Shown here piece by piece: positions 6,460 through 14,484 of a stretch of 19,015 bases of DNA (position 1 is the first letter of the stretch; every line of letters begins with the position of its first letter). Position numbers and translations under genes: made by a program. The stretch is taken from NCBI GenBank assembly GCA_019416685.1, contig DXWV01000002.1:1-19015 (forward strand), given 5' to 3'. The notes below the pieces were generated by a model. It was not told where the DNA came from and made no database searches. It was given only the letters and a program-made list of their open reading frames with translations. This DNA is from Bacteroides sp. Lineage in GTDB: Bacteria > Bacteroidota > Bacteroidia > Bacteroidales > Bacteroidaceae.

Positions 6460-7779
6460 ATGAGCAAATTTTCTTTGTTCATAATGGCGTTATGTACGCC
6501 GTTATGTTCTGTGGGTATGTATGCCCAGGAAGAGGTCAGGCAGGTGATATCCATTGATGAAATGTTTTCACTGGCCGACCGGAATAGTAAATCGTTGCGT
6601 CCGTATGCCACCGGGATAGATGAAGCACGTGAAGGGGTTCGCGTCGCAAAAAATGCCCGTCTGCCAGAGATTGACGCCTCTTTATCTTTTAGTTACCTGG
6701 GTGATGGACGCATGATGGACCGTGATTTCTCTAATGGCTTTAATGCACCAATGCCCCATTATGGCAATAACTTTGCAATAGAGGCTTCCCAAGTTATTTA
6801 TACGGGCGGTACCATTTCCAATGGGATAGCTATTGCACGGTTGCAGGAAGAGACTGCCAATCTGAGTCTGGAATCCAATCGTAATAAAGTCCGCTTTCTG
6901 TTGGTGGGATATTATCTGGACTTGTTCAAGCAGCAAAACATGTTGCAGGTATATGAAAAAAATATAGAACAGACCAGGCAGGTACTTAAAGATCTTCATG
7001 TGAAAGAGAGTGAGGGCATTGTCCTGAAAAATGATATAACACGGTATGAATTGTTGTTATCCAATCTGCAACTTACCCATACGCAAATTCAGAATACAAT
7101 AACGATTTTGAATAATAACCTGACTACGACTCTGGGCTTACCCACTGCTATCAAAGTAAGTCCGGATACTACTATTTTATCGCGTGTACTTCCGGTAGAG
7201 AGTACAGAGAGTTGGACTACTACTGCCTGTGTTAATTCTCCCACGTTGAAACAGATGTCACTTGCCATGCAGATAACCCAGCATCAGGATAAAATAATAA
7301 GATCTGAACGAATTCCTAAAATCGCTTTGTTTGCGGGTAATCGCTTTGATGGGCCTATCATTATTGAAGTACCACCTATCAATAAGAATTTCAATTATTG
7401 GTATGTGGGGGTAGGAGTGAAGTATAACTTTGCTTCTTTATATAAAACGAATAAATCGGTATCCCGTAGTAAATACTCTGTTCAGCGCGTTCGTGAGCAA
7501 TACGAAGATGCCAAAGAACAAACCGAGTTGGCAGTAAAGGCTGATCATGTCAAGTATCTGGAATCTTATGTGGAGCTCAATACTCAGCAAAAGAGTGTGG
7601 AACTGGCTCTTCAGAATTATGCGGTAGTCAGTAACCGGTACAAAAATGATATGGCACTCATTACCGATATGCTTGATGCCAGTAATGCAAAGCTGGCTGC
7701 TGAGTTACAGCTGGTGAATGCTCAGATTAATATCGTCTTCAACTATTACAAACTTCTTTATATTTCCGGAACTCTCTAA
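6460..7779 (+). CDS. TolC-family outer membrane efflux protein
   Basis: Outer-membrane channel of a tripartite efflux pump, 439 aa, the usual TolC/OEP length. The signal peptide is about 1-22 (MSKFSLFIM..., cleavage near MYA-QEE). There is no proper lipobox. The mature protein shows the OEP pattern of two repeats: long helical stretches (about 115-210 and 350-430) alternate with short strand segments such as FAIEASQVIYTGGTIS and NYWYVGVGVKYNF. The C-terminal helix has heptad-like leucines and alanines. It is the first gene of a three-gene operon. The adaptor gene begins 11 bases after its stop. Substrate cannot be told from the sequence. Confidence 0.93.
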   Translation: MSKFSLFIMALCTPLCSVGMYAQEEVRQVISIDEMFSLADRNSKSLRPYATGIDEAREGVRVAKNARLPEIDASLSFSYLGDGRMMDRDFSNGFNAPMPHYGNNFAIEASQVIYTGGTISNGIAIARLQEETANLSLESNRNKVRFLLVGYYLDLFKQQNMLQVYEKNIEQTRQVLKDLHVKESEGIVLKNDITRYELLLSNLQLTHTQIQNTITILNNNLTTTLGLPTAIKVSPDTTILSRVLPVESTESWTTTACVNSPTLKQMSLAMQITQHQDKIIRSERIPKIALFAGNRFDGPIIIEVPPINKNFNYWYVGVGVKYNFASLYKTNKSVSRSKYSVQRVREQYEDAKEQTELAVKADHVKYLESYVELNTQQKSVELALQNYAVVSNRYKNDMALITDMLDASNAKLAAELQLVNAQINIVFNYYKLLYISGTL

Positions 7780-7790
7780 AAATTGTTATC

Positions 7791-8825
7791 ATGAATAAGA
7801 AAACTAAAAAGCTAACCTTTAATATTGTTGTTATCGTTCTGTTAATAATCGGGCTTGCATGGGTTTGTGCCCGTTTCGTGCATCTGGGCAATGTAGAATT
7901 TACCGATAATGCTCAAGTGCGTCAACACATTGTACCGGTCAATAGCCGGGTACAAGGATTTATTAAGAAAATCTATTTCACAGAATACCAGACGGTGCAC
8001 AAAGGTGATACATTGGTTGTGATTGAAGATTCTGAATTCCGTTTCAGGCTGGCACAAGCAGAAGCCGATTACCAGAATGCTTTATCTGGAAAGACGGTAG
8101 TGACTTCGACTATACACACTACTCAGAATAATATCGCTGTGTCTGCCGCCAGTGTACAGGAAGCTAAAATACGGCTGGACAATGCCGGTCGAGAATACAA
8201 TCGTTATAAGAATTTGCTGGCACAGGATGCTGTAACCCGACAACAGTATGATGCCGTTCAGACAGAATATGCCGCTTCAAAGGCACGTTATGAACTTTTG
8301 CTCCGTCAGAAACAGTCTACTGCACTTGTAAATCAGGAACAAACCCGTCGTTTGGAGCAGACTGATGCTGGTATTAAAGTAGCGGAAGCCGCCTTGAATC
8401 TGGCCCGGTTGAATCTTTCATATACTGTGATTCTGGCACCTTGTGACGGGACAACCGGGCGAAAGGAGATACAGGAAGGGCAATTGGTGCAGCCGGGACA
8501 AACGCTGGTAGATATGGTAGATGAAAAGGACAAATGGGTGGTAGCAAATTATAAAGAAACACAGACGGCACATATCAGCGAAGGATACAAAGTAGATATT
8601 GAAGTAGATGCCATACCGGGCGTTGTATTCAAAGGTTTGGTAAGATCTGTTTCACAGGCTACAGGAGCCAGTTTTTCTCTTATTCCACAAGACAATTCAG
8701 CTGGTAATTTTGTGAAAGTAGAACAACGTATTCCCGTTCGTATTGAATTTTCCAAAGACAACAGACCGGAAGATATGAAACGTCTGCGCGCAGGCATGAA
8801 TGTAGAATGTATTGTTAACTATTAA
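7791..8825 (+). CDS. HlyD/EmrA-family periplasmic adaptor (membrane fusion protein)
   Basis: Links the inner-membrane pump to the TolC-like channel. One N-terminal TM helix (about 9-26) anchors it with the rest in the periplasm. The first half-lipoyl motif is about 43-65 (IVPVNSRVQGFIKKIYF). An alanine/glutamine-rich coiled-coil hairpin spans about 72-200. The second half-lipoyl/beta-barrel part starts at LSYTVILAPCDG. The late motif ATGASFSLIPQDNSAGNFV plus VEQRIPVRIEF is typical of EmrA-type adaptors that partner DHA2 pumps. Length 344 aa is normal for the family. It is cotranscribed, 3 bases before the pump gene. Confidence 0.93.
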   Translation: MNKKTKKLTFNIVVIVLLIIGLAWVCARFVHLGNVEFTDNAQVRQHIVPVNSRVQGFIKKIYFTEYQTVHKGDTLVVIEDSEFRFRLAQAEADYQNALSGKTVVTSTIHTTQNNIAVSAASVQEAKIRLDNAGREYNRYKNLLAQDAVTRQQYDAVQTEYAASKARYELLLRQKQSTALVNQEQTRRLEQTDAGIKVAEAALNLARLNLSYTVILAPCDGTTGRKEIQEGQLVQPGQTLVDMVDEKDKWVVANYKETQTAHISEGYKVDIEVDAIPGVVFKGLVRSVSQATGASFSLIPQDNSAGNFVKVEQRIPVRIEFSKDNRPEDMKRLRAGMNVECIVNY

Positions 8826-8828
8826 TCT

Positions 8829-10415
8829 ATGCACGAAACAGGACCTTTTTCTATTCCGGCTATCCGAGACTTTGTTCCGGAAAAGCTGAAACCGTGGATT
8901 ATTATTGTTTTCGTTATCATCTTCCAGTTTTCCGGTGGAGTTTATCTGGCGGCTGTTAGCGAGATGGTAGGTTCTACAGCTTTGATGCAGCAAGATATAA
9001 TGATGGCCGGATATGCATCTTTGGTGGGGATGGGATTGACATTCAACATTATGTTCCGGCTGAAATTCCGTTTTCCTTCTAAAACGGCTTTTCTTACCTG
9101 TTGCATTGCTATCATTATCTGCAATTTGATATGTATGCATACACGTAGTGTCCCACTACTTGTTTTTGTCTGTTTCATTGCTGGTGTATTCAGAATGTGG
9201 GCAACGTTTGAGTGTAACTCTACCATCCAGTTGTGGCTTACCCCTAAGCGTGATCTTTCTGTCTTTTTCTGTTTTATCTACCTGTTGGTACAAGGATGTA
9301 TACAACTTTCGGGGTTGTTAACTGTTTATACAGCATTCTGGGCGAAATGGGAGTATATGCATTGGGTGGTGATCGCATTACTTTTGCTGATGATGCTGGT
9401 GACCATGGTCATCTTTCGCAATTTTCGTTCTATGCCTAAACTTCCTCTTTATGGTATCGACTGGCTGGGAGCTGTTATGTGGGGGAGCATTGTGTTGTGT
9501 ATCATTTTTGTATGTTTGTATGGTGAGTATTATGACTGGTATGAATCCGTTTACATACGGATGGCTACGGGGGCAGGTGCTATGCTTTTGCTGTTAAATC
9601 TGTTTCGTAGCTCTTTCATACGCCATCCGTTCATAGCTCTGGCAACCTGGCGATATAAAGTTGTATATGTGACTTTTCTGCTTTATATCATTGTTGATAT
9701 ATTGTTGGCGCCCTCTCATATATTTGAGCATATTTATATGGAAGCGGTACTTGGTTATGACTCGTTAAATGTTATTTCACTCAACTGGGTACTTCTTTTG
9801 GGAACTGTTGCAGGTAGTGTCTTTACTTTTTACACCTTCTCACGTAACAAATGGTGTTACAGGACGATGACGGTCATTGCCTTTATGGCTATTACCGGTT
9901 ATTTGATGATTTTATATTTTACGATTGATTATCATCTGCCCAAAGAGGCTTTGATAATACCTTTATTTTTGCGAAGTTTCGGATATGTTATTGTAGCCAT
10001 TTGTTTTCTTACTGCCTTGTCCCGTGTGCCTTTTCAGAACTTCTTTCAGGCAATTACGATACAGAGTTTTGTCAGTGCGGGGTTTGGTGGAGTATTGGGC
10101 ACAGCCATTCTGGGACACACTTTGAATGTGGTGCTGAAAAAGAATGCAATGCTGCTGGGAACAACATTAGACCGTGTCAATCCTTTAGCCAATCAGTTAC
10201 CGGTAGGTGAGCTTTATGGAGCATTGCAGCAACAGGCGTTAATGGTTTCAATGAAAGAGCTATATGGATGGCTTACGATGGCAAGCCTGCTTTGTCTCTT
10301 TCTTTTCTGGATCAGTGAAAACTCTGTTCGTCCGCTGCATGTGTTGCATCCGCGCTATCGGGTTATCCGTAGATTCATTAAGCATGAGTTGAGAATGAGT
10401 GGAATGTGGCGGTAA
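8829..10415 (+). CDS. EmrB-like MFS (DHA2-type) efflux transporter, 14 TM
   Basis: Inner-membrane proton-driven exporter, 528 aa. Fourteen hydrophobic segments can be counted, from WIIIVFVIIFQFSGGVYLAAV (about 24) to LYGWLTMASLLCLFLFWI (about 480), matching the 14-helix DHA2 layout. The usual MFS motif A between TM2 and TM3 is poorly kept (FRLKFRFPSK), and motif C is not obvious, so it is a divergent member. The assignment therefore leans on the neighbours: an EmrA-type adaptor ends 3 bases before it and a TolC-like gene precedes that. The likely role is export of toxic hydrophobic compounds, bile salts or drugs across both membranes. Substrate is unknown. Confidence 0.85.
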   Translation: MHETGPFSIPAIRDFVPEKLKPWIIIVFVIIFQFSGGVYLAAVSEMVGSTALMQQDIMMAGYASLVGMGLTFNIMFRLKFRFPSKTAFLTCCIAIIICNLICMHTRSVPLLVFVCFIAGVFRMWATFECNSTIQLWLTPKRDLSVFFCFIYLLVQGCIQLSGLLTVYTAFWAKWEYMHWVVIALLLLMMLVTMVIFRNFRSMPKLPLYGIDWLGAVMWGSIVLCIIFVCLYGEYYDWYESVYIRMATGAGAMLLLLNLFRSSFIRHPFIALATWRYKVVYVTFLLYIIVDILLAPSHIFEHIYMEAVLGYDSLNVISLNWVLLLGTVAGSVFTFYTFSRNKWCYRTMTVIAFMAITGYLMILYFTIDYHLPKEALIIPLFLRSFGYVIVAICFLTALSRVPFQNFFQAITIQSFVSAGFGGVLGTAILGHTLNVVLKKNAMLLGTTLDRVNPLANQLPVGELYGALQQQALMVSMKELYGWLTMASLLCLFLFWISENSVRPLHVLHPRYRVIRRFIKHELRMSGMWR

Positions 10416-10452
10416 TGTATCGTGACAAGTTTTGATAAAATAAGTGGTTTTG

Positions 10453-10477
10453 TAACAAGCTGATATATAGCTTGTTA
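10453..10477 (+). terminator. Terminator-like hairpin after the efflux operon
   Basis: Perfect 9-bp stem TAACAAGCT (10453-10461) / AGCTTGTTA (10469-10477) with a 7-base loop, 38 bases after the pump gene stop. A T-rich stretch starts about 10 bases later (10484-10492), so it is a weak rather than textbook terminator. Confidence 0.45.
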
Positions 10478-10489
10478 TTAGCATCTATT

Positions 10490-10573
10490 TTTCTCCGTAG
10501 AGAAATGGAGCGTTTCTCGGTGTGTTTCACCCCGTTCCTCTACGAGCAACACTCCTTTGCTCGTAGAGGAACG
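10490..10573. repeat. Cluster of intergenic palindromes, REP-like
   Basis: TTTCTC (10490-10495) pairs with GAGAAA (10500-10505), which can instead pair with a second TTTCTC (10513-10518). A GGTG/CACC hairpin follows. A perfect 17-bp inverted repeat, CGTTCCTCTACGAGCAA (10533-10549) and its complement (10557-10573), has a 7-base loop. It lies between convergent genes and no T-run follows, so it may be a bidirectional mRNA 3'-end structure or a dispersed palindromic repeat. The parts share similar words (CGTAGAG, TTTCTC/TTCCTC). Confidence 0.7.
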
Positions 10574-10630
10574 AAACGATTTATTGATATTTGTTTTAAA
10601 ATCAGGACAAAGTTTGTTTTATAAACCTCT

Positions 10631-11110
10631 TTATTTCACAGCCAGTAATGCCTCTTCCCAACCAAGTGTAGCATGTTCAACTACCAGACTCCATTTGTTC
10701 TGGCGTTCATTCCATGAATAACTCTGATAGTTTTCGGCTATTCCCATTTCATTTTCACGATATATGGCTTTTTCTTTAATAGTTGAATAAGCATTTGTTC
10801 CGGTATTCCAGGAAGCGTATTCAACGGCTGTTTCATCAACGGCATATGTAATGGTCAGGCAACGGTCTTTTTCATATTTTAGTGTTTGCTTATTCCATTT
10901 TAGTACTTCTTTTTGTATGAGGCGATTTTGTTCGTCATACGTATAGTTATACTTTAGATGAGGTTGCAGATATTTCTGGTCTTGTACTTCGTATACTGTT
11001 TGTGATTCTACTTTGCCATTATTAATTTCACTGTTATAAGCAAAGTTTGATACTGAAGCTACTGATGTGGCCATTACCATTACTGCTGAAAGAATAACTG
11101 TTGCGTTCAT
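10631..11110 (-). CDS. DUF3836-family secreted protein
   Basis: I chose the start at 11110 (MNATVILSAVMVMATSVASVSNFA), because this gives a clean signal peptide and places the -7 box at 11150-11157 upstream of the gene. An upstream in-frame ATG at 11167 would overlap that box. The mature protein has short repeats of the form YxYDEQNRLIQKEVLKWNK and YEKDRCLTITY, a beta-strand-rich pattern resembling the Bacteroides DUF3836 family. Function is unknown. The size (159 aa) fits the family as I know it. It has its own promoter and lies downstream of the TonB_C protein gene on the same strand. Confidence 0.75.
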   Translation of the reverse strand: MNATVILSAVMVMATSVASVSNFAYNSEINNGKVESQTVYEVQDQKYLQPHLKYNYTYDEQNRLIQKEVLKWNKQTLKYEKDRCLTITYAVDETAVEYASWNTGTNAYSTIKEKAIYRENEMGIAENYQSYSWNERQNKWSLVVEHATLGWEEALLAVK

Positions 11111-11149
11111 ACTATTTATTTTTTTAAGTTTTTGTTCCTTTTGATGTTG

Positions 11150-11157
11150 CAAAGGTA
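11150..11157 (-). promoter_or_regulatory. -7 box upstream of the DUF3836 gene
   Basis: TACCTTTG on the minus strand matches TAnnTTTG and lies about 40 bases before the chosen start codon at 11110. No -33 TTTG is seen at the normal distance. Confidence 0.5.
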
Positions 11158-11213
11158 GGGCGCTCAAACTTATTAGTATGTTATCACATTGTTATCGTTA
11201 CGTTATCTTTTTG

Positions 11214-12227
11214 TTAATGGCGGGTAAGTGTGGGACGAAAAGGAATATAAAGTACATAACTGCATGCCACCGGACTGCCTTCAGACATAGCCGGAACCGC
11301 TTTAGGCATACTCTTAACAATTCTCAGCGCTTCGTTTGCGAACTCAGAATGGGAGTATTTTAATATGTGTGCATTAATAACCTCTCCATCTCTGTTGATT
11401 GTGAATTGGCATAAGGCATATCCTTTTGTGGCTTTAGCCAATAGGGCAGGAGGATATATCAGATGCTTTGCTGTATAACTTTCCGGTGTATAATCGGGAA
11501 ACTCGGGAACAGATTCCAACTCTCTGCCCGATTCTATGCTTTGCCACAGACCGGCAGGAAAGATACCTGCATATTTGGGTTGCTTATATTCATCGGGGAA
11601 AGCTTTGTTCCTTTCCTGCAAATCTTTTAATAATATCCGAGCATCGTTTATAATAAGGTTTTCCGGAATCATTTTCCCTATGGACAGTGCATAGACTGAT
11701 TCATAGATCTGTACCAGACGCCCCATTAATGTAGCTCTGTCCGGTGACCACTTTTTCCCGGTCAGTACCTCTCCTTTATAATTGGTGGTGCTGAAATAAT
11801 AAGTTGTTCCATCCAGACCCGTTGTTGAACCGTCCATGTCTTGAATTTGGCTGGTGGTCATTCTTAGAAGTTCACCTAATGACTGGTAGAGTGTCTGGCT
11901 TATTTCTGTAGATTTTGTATTTATTTTTATTGTACTCTTTTCGGCCTGCCAGCTGTTTTGAGACAACGTATTCGAAATCAAGTAATACTTACCGTTTTTT
12001 GTTTCTGCTGATACTGCATATTCCGGTGAAAAAGAGGGGATTACTGCATAACAGGCATAAGGCCTTTTACTTAATCCTGTGCTTAACAATGAAAGTACGT
12101 TACTATAATATCCACTTAATTCACTTTTATATTTAGAGTAGTCTTTGATAGGTTCCAGGTAGTCTATTTGCCCTGTCATCCGGAGCGAGAGCAATAATAG
12201 CAAAAGTGTCGTGATTGTTTTTTTCAT
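11214..12227 (-). CDS. Periplasmic protein with C-terminal TonB_C domain
   Basis: 337 aa with an N-terminal signal peptide (about 1-19, MKKTITTLLLLLLSLRMTG-Q). The middle (about 25-245) has no family I recognise. The C-terminal 75 residues (about 255-333) match a TonB C-terminal domain: YPPALLAKATKGYALCQFTINRDGEVINAHILK, then a helix FANEALRIVKSMPKAVPAM and a last strand SYVLYIPF. Unlike a true TonB it has no retained TM anchor and no Pro-rich spacer, so it is unlikely to energise receptors itself. Its start is 23 bases after the Nudix gene stop, so the two are probably cotranscribed. Role unknown. Confidence 0.75.
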   Translation of the reverse strand: MKKTITTLLLLLLSLRMTGQIDYLEPIKDYSKYKSELSGYYSNVLSLLSTGLSKRPYACYAVIPSFSPEYAVSAETKNGKYYLISNTLSQNSWQAEKSTIKINTKSTEISQTLYQSLGELLRMTTSQIQDMDGSTTGLDGTTYYFSTTNYKGEVLTGKKWSPDRATLMGRLVQIYESVYALSIGKMIPENLIINDARILLKDLQERNKAFPDEYKQPKYAGIFPAGLWQSIESGRELESVPEFPDYTPESYTAKHLIYPPALLAKATKGYALCQFTINRDGEVINAHILKYSHSEFANEALRIVKSMPKAVPAMSEGSPVACSYVLYIPFRPTLTRH

Positions 12228-12250
12228 ATTTGTTATTCATTGAAGTGTTT

Positions 12251-12808
12251 TCAGGTAAGCCGTCGTTCTGCTATATACTTCCAGAGTGGTGCAGCATGCA
12301 ACGATTGAATTATTTCGTTGTTCAGTAGCAATTGTTTTACTTCTTCCAGTGTGAGCAAATGCACTGTCAGATCCTCAGTTGCTTCGAGATGTTGTGATGA
12401 AACGGGTTCCACGTCTGTGGCCAGAAAGCAGTATGTGACATTGGTATGTGTACTGGGATTAGGAGAAGTTATCATATATTCCTGCCAGTTGCCATTGCCG
12501 TATCCTGTCTCTTCCAGTAGTTCGCGTTGTGCCGAAATGAGTGGAGAGGCATCTTCTTTTTCACATACTCCTGCGCATAGTTCATAGCATGTACGGGCTA
12601 TTCCGGGTCTGTACTGGCGTACAAAAACAAAACGCCCGTCTCGGGTGATCGCAATCATATTTACCCAGTCCGGATATTCCAGAATATAGTACTCCGGAAT
12701 ACGATTACCATTGGGTAGCAGGAACTCATCCTGACGTACGGTAAGCCAGGAACGGCGAAAGATATATTCACTGCTGAGGGTTTTCCAGGCTTTGTTTTTT
12801 GTCTCCAT
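12251..12808 (-). CDS. Nudix hydrolase (ADP-sugar pyrophosphatase-like)
   Basis: 185-aa cytoplasmic enzyme expected to split a nucleoside diphosphate linked to another group, most likely ADP-ribose or another NDP-sugar, given the region before the box (YYILEYPDWVNMIAITRDGRFVFVRQYRPG) and the CAGV entry to it. The metal-binding helix RELLEETGYG is intact. Compared with GX5EX7REUXEEXGU there is one extra residue between the first G and the RE pair, and the usual first Glu position has D or E neighbours (EKED). SPNPSTHTN is also seen in related proteins. The exact substrate cannot be told from sequence. Confidence 0.88.
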   Translation of the reverse strand: METKNKAWKTLSSEYIFRRSWLTVRQDEFLLPNGNRIPEYYILEYPDWVNMIAITRDGRFVFVRQYRPGIARTCYELCAGVCEKEDASPLISAQRELLEETGYGNGNWQEYMITSPNPSTHTNVTYCFLATDVEPVSSQHLEATEDLTVHLLTLEEVKQLLLNNEIIQSLHAAPLWKYIAERRLT

Positions 12809-12834
12809 AAAATCAAAAATTATATTCTCTGAGG

Positions 12835-12842
12835 CAAAGATA
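12835..12842 (-). promoter_or_regulatory. -7 box of the Nudix/TonB_C operon
   Basis: TATCTTTG on the minus strand fits TAnnTTTG and lies about 27 bases upstream of the Nudix start. A TTTC about 21 bases further upstream could serve as a weak -33 element. Confidence 0.55.
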
Positions 12843-12859
12843 CTGTTTTTAGCTTAATT

Positions 12860-12987
12860 TTAAGAAAATAACGCACTTATTTCTTAAATAATCATTTGAC
12901 AATGAACACCCTATCGGTAAAAATGCTATATTCACAACAAATAAAAAAGCGCGTTAAGTAATCTGAGCAAGAGATAGTATATACTAT
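12860..12987. promoter_or_regulatory. Dyads between the divergent Nudix and TonB genes
   Basis: An imperfect dyad TTAAGAAAATAA (12860-12871) / TTATTTCTTAA (12877-12887) flanks CGCAC, with one bulged A. It sits in the upstream region of the Nudix promoter. A perfect 14-base palindrome ATAGTATATACTAT (12974-12987) lies 38 bases before the TonB start. No TAnnTTTG box for the TonB gene is evident, so its promoter is not located. Confidence 0.35.
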
Positions 12988-13025
12988 ATATATTTTCTAT
13001 TATTAATTACTTAAATTCATTTTTT

Positions 13026-13712
13026 ATGGAAGTAAAGAAATCCAAAAGAGCAGCGATTGAGAGCCAACGCGGCACTTGGTTGCTTGTGGGTTTTGTTGTA
13101 GTGCTTGCTTTCATGTTCGTTACGTTCGAATGGACACAACATGACATCAAAGTTGCTACCGGCTCGCTCGCCGATGAACCCGTTTTCGTTGAGACACTTC
13201 TCCCTATTACGTATCCTGAAGAGAAGCTGGAACCGCCTCCACCACCCGCTATGAAAGTGGCAGAATTGCTCGAAATAGTTGATGACACCGATTTGGAAGC
13301 AGATGCAGTGATTATAGGCTCTGAGGATTTAAGGGATCCGGTTACGATAAAATACAAACCGGTTGTGGTAGAACCAGAAAACGAGCCAGTCGAAGATGAT
13401 CTTTTTGTTCTTGTTGAAAAGATGCCAGCGTTTCCGGGTGGAGACGGAGCATTGTTCCAATACCTGAACAAAAACATTAAGTATCCTGTGGTCCCTCAGG
13501 AACAAGGGATTCAGGGAAAAGTAATTATCCAGTTTGTTGTTGACAGAGATGGAACAATTACCGACCCTGTAGTAGTACGCAGTGTAGACCCTTATCTGGA
13601 TAAAGAAGCGCTTCGTGTTATTAAAGCTATGCCGAAATGGACTCCCGGAATGCAGAGGAACCAAGCGGTCAGAGTGAAATACACAGTGCCTGTGACATTC
13701 AGATTACAGTAA
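13026..13712 (+). CDS. TonB-family energy transducer
   Basis: Couples the proton-motive force, through ExbB/ExbD, to outer-membrane TonB-dependent receptors. 228 aa: a short basic N-terminus (KKSKRAAIESQRG), one TM helix (about 17-35), a short proline tract PPPPP (about 66-70), an acidic linker, then a Bacteroidetes-type TonB_C domain (about 130-228) with MPAFPGGDGALFQYLNKNI, GKVIIQFVVDRDGTI, EALRVIKAMPKWTPGMQRNQ and VKYTVPVTFRLQ. The TM segment distinguishes it from the leftward TonB_C protein nearby. ExbB/ExbD are not in the window. It appears monocistronic, with a good terminator after it. Confidence 0.92.
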   Translation: MEVKKSKRAAIESQRGTWLLVGFVVVLAFMFVTFEWTQHDIKVATGSLADEPVFVETLLPITYPEEKLEPPPPPAMKVAELLEIVDDTDLEADAVIIGSEDLRDPVTIKYKPVVVEPENEPVEDDLFVLVEKMPAFPGGDGALFQYLNKNIKYPVVPQEQGIQGKVIIQFVVDRDGTITDPVVVRSVDPYLDKEALRVIKAMPKWTPGMQRNQAVRVKYTVPVTFRLQ

Positions 13713-13734
13713 GGTCTTTTAAATGATTTAATAA

Positions 13735-13774
13735 ATGAGTCGGCCCGGTTGCAAACGAGTCGGCTCATTTTTTT
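13735..13774 (+). terminator. Rho-independent terminator of the TonB gene
   Basis: Stem ATGAGTCGGC (13735-13744) with GTCGGCTCAT (13759-13768), ten pairs including two G-T, followed by T7 (13768-13774). GAGTCGGC also occurs as a direct repeat in both arms. Confidence 0.85.
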
Positions 13775-13821
13775 GCTTAGAGTCTATTGGGGTTCAGGCT
13801 GGTTGATAAACGAAAAAACTA

Positions 13822-13829
13822 TATCTTTG
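13822..13829 (+). promoter_or_regulatory. -7 box upstream of the methyltransferase-like gene
   Basis: TATCTTTG matches TAnnTTTG 24 bases before the start codon. No good -33 TTTG at the usual spacing. Confidence 0.5.
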
Positions 13830-13853
13830 CATGAAAATTCAATATAGCAAACG

Positions 13854-14483
13854 ATGAATCTTATACTGACTTTGAAACGTCCTTTTATCTGGCTTTCCCG
13901 CATTCGCCATCGTTGCGGATACGGAGTACATTCCCCCTTTGCTTTTGAACTGATTACTTGTCTCATTTATGAGAAAGCTCCTTACTATGCTTATAAAGAA
14001 CTGGAAGCGGAAGAGAAGAAACAGAAACGGAATCATGGTAAGGGTTGGAAAAGTGAATCCCGGAAAGTGAAGCGACTGCTGTTCCGTCTGGTCAACAGAG
14101 TACAGCCCGATACTATTATAGACGCAGGCGTACCTTCCTCCTCCTCGCTCTATCTGCAGTCCGGAAAAGCAACGGCCGATTATACGTTTGCTTCGGAACT
14201 TTCCGAGTTATTTCTGGAGGCAGATGTGCCGGTTGATCTCCTCTATATTCATAAGGCGAAGGATCCATCTTTTGTAGAAGAGGTATTTCGCATCTGTGCG
14301 GCCCGTTCTACGCAGCAAAGTGTTTTTGTCATCGGTGGCATACATTATTCCGGAGCGATGAAACAGCTGTGGAAACGCTTGAAAGCCGATGATAAAGTAG
14401 GCATTACATTTGATCTTTATGATGTGGGAATTCTTTTCTTTGATAAAACAAAAATAAAACAGCACTATATAGTCAACTTCTGA
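13854..14483 (+). CDS. Degenerate methyltransferase-family protein
   Basis: 209 aa, cytoplasmic. The N-terminus RIRHRCGYGVHSPFAFELI (residues 16-34) and the C-terminal block GGIHYSGAMKQLWKRLKADD then VGITFDLYDVGILFFD (161-197) match a Bacteroidetes family usually annotated as class I SAM-dependent methyltransferases. The SAM-binding motif I is poor: TIIDAGVPSSSSLYL (87-101) lacks the normal E/D-x-G-x-G-x-G pattern. The segment where relatives have an acidic residue plus DGNH reads DLLYIHKAKDPSF (128-140). By inference it may not bind SAM. It is followed at 42 bases by the adenosyltransferase gene, which has its own -7 box. No function is assigned. Confidence 0.75.
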   Translation: MNLILTLKRPFIWLSRIRHRCGYGVHSPFAFELITCLIYEKAPYYAYKELEAEEKKQKRNHGKGWKSESRKVKRLLFRLVNRVQPDTIIDAGVPSSSSLYLQSGKATADYTFASELSELFLEADVPVDLLYIHKAKDPSFVEEVFRICAARSTQQSVFVIGGIHYSGAMKQLWKRLKADDKVGITFDLYDVGILFFDKTKIKQHYIVNF

Positions 14484-14484
14484 T

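Noticed and set aside
8697..9226. Minus-strand ORFs of 94-147 codons inside the adaptor/pump genes
   Set aside because: They are antisense to well-supported genes and their residue composition (many His, Ser, Asn, Arg) is typical of shadow frames.
10490..10573. CRISPR array
   Set aside because: Palindromes are adjacent but there are no regularly spaced repeats with unique spacers and no cas genes.
12895..12945. TTTG...TATATTCA as the TonB promoter
   Set aside because: The spacing (28 bases) is too long for the Bacteroides consensus and the -7 box is imperfect.
13007..13477. Ser/Thr/Gly-rich minus-strand ORF of 156 codons over the TonB gene
   Set aside because: Antisense to a clear TonB gene; the Ser-rich composition is what the opposite strand of this gene would give.
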